Origin: Methanosarcina barkeri 3
GTDB lineage: Archaea > Halobacteriota > Methanosarcinia > Methanosarcinales > Methanosarcinaceae
NCBI RefSeq assembly: GCF_000970305.1
Contig: NZ_CP009517.1
Coordinates: forward strand, 4,030,001 to 4,094,000
Direction: 5' to 3'
Length of the DNA: 64,000 bases
A model generated the notes under the pieces. It was not told the DNA's origin. It saw only the letters and a list, made by a program, of their open reading frames with translations, and searched no databases. Below, piece by piece: positions 46,411 through 54,724 of the stretch (position 1 is its first letter; every line of letters starts with the position of its first letter). Position numbers and translations under genes: made by a program.

Positions 46411-46738
46411 GGATACTTAATCTGATTAAAAGTAAAAATAAAAATACTGAGGAAGGTGCCAATAAAAAAATCATCGAAAAAAGTAATATCAAAACGTATA
46501 TATGTAATACTAGACAATGTGGTAATATCTAACTTGTTATTGATTGCATTCTTCAAAAACAGTTGCCTGAGACATTGTAGTAGACTCAAAAATATTAAGG
46601 CTGCTCCTGAAAGAACTTTTAGATTTCATGCTAAGGATATTTATCAATTCCTTACTTCAGAAATGTTCCTGAACCTAAAAAGCTCCTGCTCGGATTTACA
46701 GGAAATAAGAAATAGGAATAAAAAGAGGGAAAAGTGAA

Positions 46739-47404
46739 ATGCATATACCTGACTCATTCATGCCGCTTAGCCAGGCAGTGATTTACTGGATTATCGCCCT
46801 TCCGTTTATAATAACATCAATGAAATGGGCAAAAAATGAGCTTGACGAGATGAAAGTACCGGTTCTTGCCGCCCTTGCTGCAGGAATTTTTGCAATCCAG
46901 GCCATGAATATTCCCATAGGGATGGGAACAAGTGGACATATGGTAGGAGCAGCCCTTGTTGCTATTGTCTTTGGAAGCCCATGGGCTGGGGTCCTTGTGC
47001 TTACTCTAGTTCTGATTGTGCAAGGATTCGCCTTCGGTGACGGGGGAGTCACTACTATGGGAGCGAATATTCTGAATATGGGTGTTATTTCCGGATTTAT
47101 CGGATATTATACATACGTTGCCCTTCGAAAAAGTGTAGGTACAAGTATTGCGAGTTTTGGAGGCGCCTGGCTCGGTCTCTTTATTTCGGCAATAGTCTGT
47201 GCAGTTGAGATGTGGATTGCAGGTACTTTCCCACTGGTTCCCGGCCTGGTTGCCATGGGCACATATCATCTTATAATTGGTTTTATTGGTGAAGGCCTGA
47301 TCACTTCAATTGTAATCATGGCGATTGCAAAATCCCGCCCTGACCTTCTTGAGGATAATTTTACTGCCAGGCCAGAAAAGAATAAAAAGGAGACACACGC
47401 ATGA
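46739..47404 (+). CDS. cbiM: Nickel/cobalt ECF transporter substrate-binding subunit CbiM
   Basis: This 221-residue membrane protein binds the metal for an ECF transporter. It begins MHIPDSFM; in CbiM/NikM the N-terminal amine and the following His2 take part in metal binding. Multiple hydrophobic helices follow, with the conserved [16 protein letters not shown] and [17 protein letters not shown] stretches. GAGGG precedes the ATG. The next gene, a PDGLE-domain protein, overlaps by 4 bases (ATGA). With the ATPase and EcfT upstream this makes a complete transporter, probably for the nickel and cobalt that methanogens need in large amounts. Confidence 0.93.
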   Translation: MHIPDSFMPLSQAVIYWIIALPFIITSMKWAKNELDEMKVPVLAALAAGIFAIQAMNIPIGMGTSGHMVGAALVAIVFGSPWAGVLVLTLVLIVQGFAFGDGGVTTMGANILNMGVISGFIGYYTYVALRKSVGTSIASFGGAWLGLFISAIVCAVEMWIAGTFPLVPGLVAMGTYHLIIGFIGEGLITSIVIMAIAKSRPDLLEDNFTARPEKNKKETHA

Positions 47405-47706
47405 GCGGAAAATCAAACGTGAAATTCTTTTACATCGGGATTGCAATTGCACTTCTGCTTGCAATTCTAGCTCCTTTCCTTGCATCCTCCGACCCAGACG
47501 GACTGGAAAGTGCTGCTGGAGAGATAGTTGAAGAATCGAAAATGTCCCAAATTGAAGCGACTGAACCTGTAGTAAGCTCTCCAATGCCCGATTATTCAAT
47601 AGAAGGCCTGGGAAAAGGGGGAGAAGTAGCAGCAATAGCCGTTGGAACACTTGCAGTACTGGCAATCAGTCTGGGGCTGGGCAAAGTTTTCAGCAAAAAA
47701 ATCTGA
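47401..47706 (+). CDS. PDGLE-domain accessory subunit (CbiN/NikN-like)
   Basis: This 101-residue protein has two membrane helices (about 10-30 and 78-95) flanking an extracytoplasmic loop. The loop starts [12 protein letters not shown], containing the PDGLE motif of the NikN/CbiN-like subunits that activate CbiM/NikM. The start ATG overlaps the CbiM stop, with AAAGGAGAC just upstream. The loop ends [11 protein letters not shown], as is common in this family. It ends the transporter operon and is followed by a strong hairpin. Confidence 0.9.
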   Translation: MSGKSNVKFFYIGIAIALLLAILAPFLASSDPDGLESAAGEIVEESKMSQIEATEPVVSSPMPDYSIEGLGKGGEVAAIAVGTLAVLAISLGLGKVFSKKI

Positions 47707-47735
47707 CATAAAATAGAGTTCTTTTTTTCAAAAAA

Positions 47736-47769
47736 TCGTTTCTCTTCCCGAAAGGTAGGGGAGAAACGA
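47736..47769. terminator. Hairpin terminator between convergent transporter and nth genes
   Basis: TCGTTTCTC followed by TTCCC faces GGGGAGAAACGA, giving a stem of at least 9 bp plus a G-C extension. It lies 30 bases after the PDGLE gene and 26 bases past the nth stop codon, so it can serve both strands. A T run precedes it on the plus strand. Confidence 0.7.
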
Positions 47770-47794
47770 CTTGCATATCTCTTGAAGAAACGTC

Positions 47795-48502
47795 TCAGCT
47801 ACTGCCAATAAATATAATACTGGAAGGACATAAGTCCTTTACAACACAGATTTTACACTTTGGTCTCCTTGCCTGACAGATTTTCCTCCCATGATAGATC
47901 AGGGTCATGGAGATTGAATCAAGATCTTCCTTTCTGGCAAGTGAGATAAGATCCTGTTCAATTTTAGCAGGATCGGAGTTTTTCGTGAGTCCTAACCTTC
48001 TGGAAACCCTTTTTACATGGGTGTCTACAGCAATTCCCTCTACTACTCCGAATCCTCTGGCAAGTACTATATTAGCCGTTTTCCTTCCGACACCTGGCAG
48101 ACTAATAAGCTCTTGCATAGTTTTCGGAACTTCCCCATTATACTTTTCAACAATCATCTGAGCAGCCGTTTTGATATTCTTTGCCTTGCTTTTATAAAAA
48201 CCCGTGGAGTATAGATCGTTTTCAAGTTCCCTGAGATCAGCACTGGCATAATCTTCTGCAGTCCTGTACTTTTTGAATAATTTATCAGTCACTCTGTTAA
48301 TCTGTACATCAGTTGACTGAGCTGAAAGAACAGTTGCCACAAGAAGTTCAAGAGGATTGTTGTAGTTAAGAGAAGGTTTTACATCAGGATACTCTTCTTT
48401 TAGAAGAGTCCAGATTCGGTCGAAGTTATGTCTGTTATCAGGAATATTGTATTCGGAGACAAAATTCTCAGTGTCAGATTTTTTTGGCTTTTTTTCAGGC
48501 AT
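47795..48502 (-). CDS. nth: Endonuclease III (DNA glycosylase/AP lyase)
   Basis: This 235-residue base-excision repair enzyme removes oxidised pyrimidines. The helix-hairpin-helix LPGVGRKTANIVL carries the catalytic Lys, and the catalytic Asp follows in IAVDTHVKR. The C-terminal 4Fe-4S loop is CQARRPKCKICVVKDLC (spacing C-x6-C-x2-C-x5-C). The N-terminal 25 residues are a polar extension. The C-terminus continues about 8 residues past the cluster. No operon partner is seen. Confidence 0.95.
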   Translation of the reverse strand: MPEKKPKKSDTENFVSEYNIPDNRHNFDRIWTLLKEEYPDVKPSLNYNNPLELLVATVLSAQSTDVQINRVTDKLFKKYRTAEDYASADLRELENDLYSTGFYKSKAKNIKTAAQMIVEKYNGEVPKTMQELISLPGVGRKTANIVLARGFGVVEGIAVDTHVKRVSRRLGLTKNSDPAKIEQDLISLARKEDLDSISMTLIYHGRKICQARRPKCKICVVKDLCPSSIIFIGSS

Positions 48503-48612
48503 GTTAACTCCGTCTTCCAGTTATTTCATAATTTTAGCCAGAAACTTGTTTGTTTGAGGAAACAGTACTTTCAATGTCCCTTGAAGTTTGAGTTTATGTC
48601 CGATCCAGCAGG

Positions 48613-49965
48613 TTACAGCATATGAGGAATATCCGAACATGTAGTAGGATAGGTAAAGATCAATCTTTTTATGTCCGAGGCTTTAAACCCCAGCCTCATT
48701 ACCGCAGCAAAAATATTGATAGCTTCTTCGGCATTAGGACCCAGAATATGTGCTCCCATTATACGGTCGTTTGCTCCATCGATAATTACTTTTGAAGCCG
48801 CAAACTCCATTCCTGCTTTCCGGGTTGTATACCAATTGCTTCTGTCCTGGAAAATAACTTTATACTTATCACTATCTTTAGAGACACTGACTCCTACCGA
48901 CGCGAGAACCGGAATGGTAAAGACCGCACTTGGAATGCCTTTATAGTCTGCCTCAACACTATCACCCTCAAGGACATTAATTGCGGCAACTTCTCCCTGG
49001 AGACTTGCAACAGGAGTTAGTTGCACGCCCTCCAATGCGCAGTCTCCACCTGCATAGATCCGGGAGTTTGAGGTCTTCATGTGCTTATCAACTACAATAG
49101 CTCCCTTTTCGGTTTTAACTCCGGCATTCTCAAGACGCAGGTCCTCTATATCGGCTACACGACCTGCTCCGTGCACTACCATATCCGCACGGAAAATCTG
49201 AGTTTCTGGTTCGGTTTCAGACTTAGATTTAGTCTTGACCAGAAAGCCATTCTCGTCTTTTTCTATCGAGACTACTGGTTTGTTTATAAGGATCTTAATT
49301 CCTGAGGCTTCAGAGGCTTTCACAAGTAGATCTACCATATCAGAATCAAAAGCTCCCAGGATCCTTTCACTTCTATGCAGGATTGTTACTTCGGCTCCAG
49401 TTCTTCGCGCAACATGAGCGAACTCCATGGATATATACCCGCCACCGATGAAAGTAATTTTCTCAGGAAGCTTTTTGGTTTCTAATAACTTCTCGCTTGT
49501 AGTAACATACTCCTCACCTGGAATATTGAGTTTTCTGGGCTTTGCACCTGTAGCCAGGAAAATATACTCTCCTTTAAGTTTGTCCTCTCCAACAATGACT
49601 GTGTTTTGGTTTTCAAAATGCGCTCTCCCATGATATGTATCAATTCCCATCTCAACCAGATGTTTCTCTGTTTTGCTGGAATATCCCTCCGTAAATGTCT
49701 TTTTGAACTCGATGAGTGAAGTCCAGTCAAGTTTTAAAGGAGTGTCTATTCCTACACCTTTTCCTATTAGCCGATTATTAGAGTCAGTAACACTAGCAGT
49801 ATTGGTAAGCACCTCTTTCGGGTCACATCCCCTTAGAGGACAGGTGCCCCCATATTCCCTGGAATCAATTATAGCGATCTTTAACCCTGAATGTGCAACT
49901 TTACCTGCAAAGCTTCTGCCCGCAGTACCCGTCCCGATAATTATAATATCATATTTCTTTTCCAT
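48613..49965 (-). CDS. Pyridine nucleotide-disulfide oxidoreductase, class I-like, without the C-terminal His-Glu
   Basis: This 450-residue FAD/NAD(P)H enzyme resembles dihydrolipoamide dehydrogenase, glutathione reductase and mercuric reductase. The ATG at 49965 has GGGGAG upstream; the longer frame to 50055 is unlikely. FAD motif: DIIIIGTGTAGRSFAG. The redox-active pair is CPLRGC in GGTCPLRGCDPKEV. NAD motif: ITFIGGGYISMEFAHVARR. The C-terminal HPT-x-x-E motif of lipoamide dehydrogenases reads YPTTCSDI, so the general-base His and Glu are missing. The substrate is therefore not a normal dithiol disulfide; a mercuric reductase-like or other electron-transfer role is possible. Confidence 0.8.
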   Translation of the reverse strand: MEKKYDIIIIGTGTAGRSFAGKVAHSGLKIAIIDSREYGGTCPLRGCDPKEVLTNTASVTDSNNRLIGKGVGIDTPLKLDWTSLIEFKKTFTEGYSSKTEKHLVEMGIDTYHGRAHFENQNTVIVGEDKLKGEYIFLATGAKPRKLNIPGEEYVTTSEKLLETKKLPEKITFIGGGYISMEFAHVARRTGAEVTILHRSERILGAFDSDMVDLLVKASEASGIKILINKPVVSIEKDENGFLVKTKSKSETEPETQIFRADMVVHGAGRVADIEDLRLENAGVKTEKGAIVVDKHMKTSNSRIYAGGDCALEGVQLTPVASLQGEVAAINVLEGDSVEADYKGIPSAVFTIPVLASVGVSVSKDSDKYKVIFQDRSNWYTTRKAGMEFAASKVIIDGANDRIMGAHILGPNAEEAINIFAAVMRLGFKASDIKRLIFTYPTTCSDIPHML

Positions 49966-50334
49966 TGAACTCCCCAACCCTCTGATATTATTTTCTGAAA
50001 TGAATAAGGAAGATATTTTAAAAGTATATATTTTAAAAGTATATATTACATGCAATTTTTATCCATTTTGATTTCAGAGAATAAGTATTTCACCTGGAGT
50101 CTGATCCAGGAAATGAAGCAAAAAAGTGTGGCTTTAGAGAATTATGCATAAAAAGTACCAAAAACTTAAAGAACTAGATTTCCAGAAGAGTTCTGGCAGT
50201 ACCTTAACGGAAATACTGAGTTTGTAAAATATAAGTTCGGTTTATCCGGAAAAAACGCCCTTTTTTAATATAATAATGTGTAGACCATAAGTTTTATAGC
50301 TAAGAATTTTTAAACCAAGGATATTGGTGATTTT
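49966..50334. other. Divergent promoter region between oxidoreductase and purH
   Basis: This 369-base gap holds both promoters. It has a direct repeat TATATTTTAAAAG at about 50025-50045. I see no riboswitch or small gene in it. Confidence 0.4.
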
Positions 50335-51951
50335 TTGGTAAAGAGGGCACTGCTCAGCGTCTCAGACAAGACAGGAATTGCAGAATTCGCACGCGGGCTT
50401 GAACTACTTGGCGTGAAGATTATTTCAACAGGCGGGACAGCGAAAATTCTTCGCGACGCCGGCATAGAAGTTACTGATGTTTCGGAAGTCACAGGCTGTC
50501 CGGAGATGATGGGAGGAAGGGTCAAAACTCTCCATCCAAGAATTCATGGCGGGCTCTTATGCCTGCGAGAAAGCAAGGAACAGATGGCTGAGGCTGAAAG
50601 AGAAGATATTTCGCTTATTGACATGGTGGCTGTAAATCTCTATCCATTTGAGGTAACAGTCTCAAAGGAAGGCGTCGAACTTGAAGAAGCCATTGAGAAC
50701 ATAGACATAGGAGGGCCCACTCTTCTTCGTTCGGCAGCTAAAAACTACCGTTCGGTTACAGTGCTCTCAGACCCTTCGGACTACGGGCATGTTCTTAAAG
50801 AACTTCGCTCAACAGGGGTGGTTTCGGAGGAAACCAGGGCTGCCCTTGCAGTTAAGGCTTTCAGGCATACTGCGGATTATGATGCAGCAATCGATACCTA
50901 TCTAAGCAGAACCTTGCTTGAGGAAAACGTGCTACGCCTGAACTTTACCGACGGTGTAAAACTTCGTTATGGAGAGAACTGGCACCAGAAAGCCTATTTT
51001 TATAAAGATCCCAAAATTGAAGGTCCTACCCTGGCAAAAGCTATCCAGCTGCATGGAAAAGAACTTTCCTATAACAACTATGTGGACGCAGACAATGCCC
51101 TTCAGACAGTGAAAGAATTAGGAAATGCCCAGCCTGCCGTAGCAATCGTAAAACACAACAATCCATGCGGGCTTGCAACCGGAAGCACACTCCTACAGGC
51201 TCTTGAGGCTGCCTGGGACGGAGACCCGATTTCAGCTTACGGAAGCATAATTTGCACCAACGAAACCTTTGACCTTGAAGCTGCAACTTTTCTGAATGGA
51301 AAATTTGTGGAAATTATTCTTGCTCCTGACTTCAAACCCGATGCCCTTGAGTACCTGAAAAACAAAAGTGAAAACCTTCGACTCCTTAAGCTGCCTGAAC
51401 TCAGAGAAGCTTTTGGAACAGAATACACATACAAGTATGTGATAGGAGGCATGCTCAAGCAGAGTCGTGATATTGGCCTCTACGAAAAATGGGAGTCAGT
51501 TACAGATATTCCCTATCCTGAAGAGAAGCGCTCTCTTTCGGAATTCTGCCTTAAAGCCTGTAAGTCGACGAAATCCAATGCAGTAATCCTTGCTCACGAG
51601 TACGAGCCAGGTTTCTTTATGGTACTTGCTATGGGTGCAGGACAACCGAATAGGGTTGACTCTATTCGCAAACTTGCAGCCACAAAAGCTGTTGAAAATC
51701 TCAGGGTAATTTACGAACGGGAAAATCCTCCAACTTCTTTTGAAGCTTACTGCAAGAAAGTCATGTCAGAGTGTGTAATGGCTTCGGATGCCTTCTTCCC
51801 CTTCAATGATAGCATAATTTATGCCGCAGAAAATAATATCCACTACGTAGTCTCTCCAGGTGGGTCAATTCGGGACGGCGAAGTCATTGATGCTGCAAAT
51901 CGGCTAGGAGTTGCCATGGCCTTTACAGGCATGCGACACTTCCTTCATTAA
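50335..51951 (+). CDS. purH: Bifunctional AICAR transformylase/IMP cyclohydrolase
   Basis: This 538-residue enzyme carries out the last two steps of IMP synthesis. The N-terminal IMP cyclohydrolase domain (about 1-195) has TGGTAKILRDAGI and KTLHPRIHGGLLC. The C-terminal transformylase domain has LRYGENWHQKAYFY, VKHNNPCGLATG and DAFFPFNDSI, and ends near FTGMRHFLH. The start is TTG, with GGTGA a few bases upstream. Many archaea use separate PurP and PurO enzymes instead; the fused PurH, of bacterial layout, is known in Methanosarcina. It stands alone, though purL lies elsewhere in this window. Confidence 0.95.
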   Translation: MVKRALLSVSDKTGIAEFARGLELLGVKIISTGGTAKILRDAGIEVTDVSEVTGCPEMMGGRVKTLHPRIHGGLLCLRESKEQMAEAEREDISLIDMVAVNLYPFEVTVSKEGVELEEAIENIDIGGPTLLRSAAKNYRSVTVLSDPSDYGHVLKELRSTGVVSEETRAALAVKAFRHTADYDAAIDTYLSRTLLEENVLRLNFTDGVKLRYGENWHQKAYFYKDPKIEGPTLAKAIQLHGKELSYNNYVDADNALQTVKELGNAQPAVAIVKHNNPCGLATGSTLLQALEAAWDGDPISAYGSIICTNETFDLEAATFLNGKFVEIILAPDFKPDALEYLKNKSENLRLLKLPELREAFGTEYTYKYVIGGMLKQSRDIGLYEKWESVTDIPYPEEKRSLSEFCLKACKSTKSNAVILAHEYEPGFFMVLAMGAGQPNRVDSIRKLAATKAVENLRVIYERENPPTSFEAYCKKVMSECVMASDAFFPFNDSIIYAAENNIHYVVSPGGSIRDGEVIDAANRLGVAMAFTGMRHFLH

Positions 51952-52933
51952 CAAGCTTTTAAGGTGTCGATAAAATAAAGTGAATATCCCTGAGCTAAAG
52001 ACTCAGGGTTTTACTTTTCTTAACGTAAGTTCGTTAAATGATTTTTATTTAGTTTTAATTTTCTATTGCCCTTAATTCTTTTTACTTTTTCTTGTTGCTT
52101 AGATATTTTGCAAATGTAATAATTTCCGAACTTTTCTTTACCTAATTATATTTTTGTCTGTATATTATTTGTCTGATGATCTGCTATTTGATTTTTCTAT
52201 ATTACAGTCAAACTTTTTACTACTTTACTCTCGTTTCAAGGTTCAAACACTAAAAACTCATTTAACGTTAAATCAGGCTCCGATTTTAAAACTTTTTATG
52301 CGAAAACATTTTTCGTTTCAGACTAATTTTTGGTATAATTAATTTAAAATAATTACAGGGATTATTTTATGTTGTACATAGAGATAACAGAAAGAGTGAG
52401 TACGGGTATGAATAGTAAGTAAAGAATTGCCTGGAAGCTTTTGATCCTGTTCCGAGTAATATGCTTGGGGGAGCGTATTTTCGGATCAACCGTATCGGGG
52501 GCTACGGTAAAGGGAACATAAGTTTCCGGGCTTTTCCTTCTCCTCCTTTTAATGTATTTTCTCTTATTTTTCTACTAATTCTGTTATACTAATATCGTTA
52601 ACCTTTTCACGGTATTTTTCACGATGACAACAGACTATGAGCCTCTAGAACGGCCACGGCATCTGACCATTAACAGCCATTTCTAACACTTGATGGACCT
52701 TCTCTTTCAGTAGTGACTGAAAAAAACCATCTAATTATTTTCAGAATGTGCTGGTGTTCCTGATGGTTAACGGCAATCAGATAGACAATCAGAAGAATAT
52801 ATCAGTCAAAAGAAGACTTCAATCAGAAGAATATATCAGTCAAAAGAAGACTTCAATCAGAAGAATATATCAATCAAAAGAAGATTTCAATCAGAAGAAT
52901 CTATGTTTTCAGAAGAAGATTATAAATTTAAAC
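51952..52933. other. Gap after purH with repeats and a GC-richer patch
   Basis: This gap of about 0.98 kb holds the 34-bp tandem repeat listed separately. A GC-richer patch at about 52430-52535 stands out from the AT-rich surroundings; it contains the stem CCGTA/TACGG and an open frame without a start (reading LILFRVICLGERIFGS). The patch may be a remnant of an older gene or a small RNA. Nothing else is supported. Confidence 0.4.
52791..52900. repeat. 34-bp tandem repeat, three full copies
   Basis: Units starting at 52791, 52825, 52859 and 52893 are each AGAAGAATATATCAGTCAAA plus AGAAGACTTCAATC (34 bases), the fourth being partial. The coding frame through the array (52748-53068) is an artefact of the repeat. 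Confidence 0.9.
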
Positions 52934-53125
52934 TCAGTAAAATATAATTTTGGAAAATCCCTGAGAAAGCTTTTCCCCCAGGAATGTTTCCACTTCTTCT
53001 TTCAGGTTTTCAACAGCTTCTTCAATAGTAGTTCCCTTGCAAATTATATCAGCTTCAGGGCAGATTGAGATATAGAAACTGTCTTCTTGACGGATAGTTG
53101 CGGAAAAAGGAAACCATATTGTCAT
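52934..53125 (-). CDS. HicB-like antitoxin-family protein (orphan)
   Basis: This 63-residue protein has the HicB/UPF0150 partial RNase-H-like fold: FSATIRQEDSFYISICPEAD then a helix GTTIEEAVENLKEEVETFLG. HicB usually neutralises the RNase toxin HicA. No HicA-like ORF with its GSH motif is seen on either side, and there is no DNA-binding tail. It is thus either an orphan or one of the solo archaeal HicB-family proteins of unknown role. No clear ribosome site precedes the ATG. Confidence 0.7.
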   Translation of the reverse strand: MTIWFPFSATIRQEDSFYISICPEADIICKGTTIEEAVENLKEEVETFLGEKLSQGFSKIIFY

Positions 53126-53266
53126 GTTTTAAAAATCTGTCAGCCTACGTTTAAATGTTTTGTATCTTTCTGTTTATTAAGGTCTTCTTTGAGGAAGGTC
53201 TCCTTTTGAGCGCAGGAGTTTTATACTTAAGCTGAGATCACAGTCTAAATATATATTGTTAAGTTT

Positions 53267-54538
53267 GTGGATCCTATGCCAATAGAGTTTATACTGTCTT
53301 CTCCTGTACCTTTACCTGACCTTTCAGTACTTACTCTTCTGGGCGTCTTTGTACTTACAGCTCTCAGGCAGGTCGGGTCTTTAAGGCTGCAGATCTGGCA
53401 AATCATGACCTTTGGAGCGATACTGGTACTTTTGCTCGGTGAGATTTCACCGCAAGAAGCTCTTGCAGCGATTAATACTGATGTGCTTGTCTTTCTTTTC
53501 GGGGCTTTTTGCGTAGGAGAAGCACTTAATAGGAGTGGGTATCTGGCCTGGATTGGGGATAGGATAGTTTCCAGGGCAAAGGATACGGATCAACTTGTTT
53601 TGCTTGTGCTGTTTTCTACAGGAATTCTTTCAGCTGTTCTCATGAATGATACTCTGGCTATCATGGGGACTCCACTTGTTCTGGGTTTTTCCAGAAAGTA
53701 CAATGTATCTTCCAAACTCATGCTCTTTTCCCTGGCATTCGGGGTAACTACAGGAAGCGTTATGAGCCCTATAGGAAACCCACAGAATCTTCTCATAGCA
53801 ATTAATGGAAATCTGGATTCCCCTTTTGTAACATTTTTGCATTCACTCGCTCTACCAACTCTTATCTGCCTTTTAATTGCTTATATAGTGCTAAAACTCT
53901 TTTTTAGAGAGGAATTCGGAAAATCAACTCTTACCCAATCAGAAGAAGTCATTACCGATTCGGAACTTGCCAGTACTGCAAAAAAGGCTCTTTCTCTTTT
54001 GTTAATTCTCATAATCTGTAAGATTTTCCTGGTGGAATTTTTCCCTACCTGGGATTTCAGTCTGAGCTGGATTGCTCTTATCTCCGCGTCACCTGTCCTG
54101 CTCAGTAAAAAACGCGTTGAAATCCTGAAAAATATTGACTGGTCGACCCTGGTTTTTTTTGTTTCAATGTTTGTGTTAATGCAAAGCGTGTGGATTTCCG
54201 GAACGTGCCAGGAATTGCTTGCCAGATTGTCTCCTCAGTTAGGTTCAGTGTCAATGATCCTCGCACTCAGCATAGGACTAAGCCAACTCATATCCAATGT
54301 TCCCTTTGTAGCGCTCTATCTGCCTGCTATGGGTAGTACGGTTTCTCAGGGGCAGTTGATGGCACTTGCTGCGGGAAGTACAATTGCAGGAAATCTTTTG
54401 ATCCTGGGAGCTGCAAGTAACGTTATAATTATTCAAAATGCAGAGAAGGAAGGAAAAACTATCTCATTTGTTGAATTTTCCAGAATTGGAATCTTAATTA
54501 CAATTTTAGATGCCGTTACTTACTTCATATTTCTCTAA
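53267..54538 (+). CDS. ArsB/NhaD (SLC13-type) ion transporter
   Basis: This 423-residue membrane protein has about ten to eleven hydrophobic helices. The two family-type repeats are visible: LFSTGILSAVLMNDTLAIMG in the first half and LSIGLSQLISNVPFVALYLP in the second. The helix-break motif TTGSVMSPIGNPQNLLI and its counterpart AGNLLILGAASNVIIIQNA match the ArsB/NhaD/citrate (SLC13) superfamily. Substrate could be arsenite, Na+/H+ or an organic anion; the sequence does not decide. GTG at 53267 or ATG at 53276 could start it. No arsR or arsC lies near. Confidence 0.85.
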   Translation: MDPMPIEFILSSPVPLPDLSVLTLLGVFVLTALRQVGSLRLQIWQIMTFGAILVLLLGEISPQEALAAINTDVLVFLFGAFCVGEALNRSGYLAWIGDRIVSRAKDTDQLVLLVLFSTGILSAVLMNDTLAIMGTPLVLGFSRKYNVSSKLMLFSLAFGVTTGSVMSPIGNPQNLLIAINGNLDSPFVTFLHSLALPTLICLLIAYIVLKLFFREEFGKSTLTQSEEVITDSELASTAKKALSLLLILIICKIFLVEFFPTWDFSLSWIALISASPVLLSKKRVEILKNIDWSTLVFFVSMFVLMQSVWISGTCQELLARLSPQLGSVSMILALSIGLSQLISNVPFVALYLPAMGSTVSQGQLMALAAGSTIAGNLLILGAASNVIIIQNAEKEGKTISFVEFSRIGILITILDAVTYFIFL

Positions 54539-54724
54539 TACTTATATATTCTAAATTATCTTATAATTGATTTACAAGGTTTAATGCTACCTAAAACTCT
54601 GTTTAAAGAAGTTTTGGTTTTCAATAATTTTGTCTATTTTTTAGTGGAGAGAAATACTTTCTAACTTTCCAATAAACTTGATATACTCAAAGTGCATACA
54701 CTTTTTTCTGGAAGATATAAGATC

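Noticed and set aside
46456-46737. 93-codon ORF just upstream of cbiM
   Set aside because: No ribosome site and no recognisable domain. The composition looks like translated intergenic DNA, although its stop lies close to the cbiM start.
52748-53068. 106-codon ORF between purH and the HicB-like gene
   Set aside because: Most of it is translation of the 34-bp tandem repeat, and the end overlaps the HicB-like gene on the other strand.
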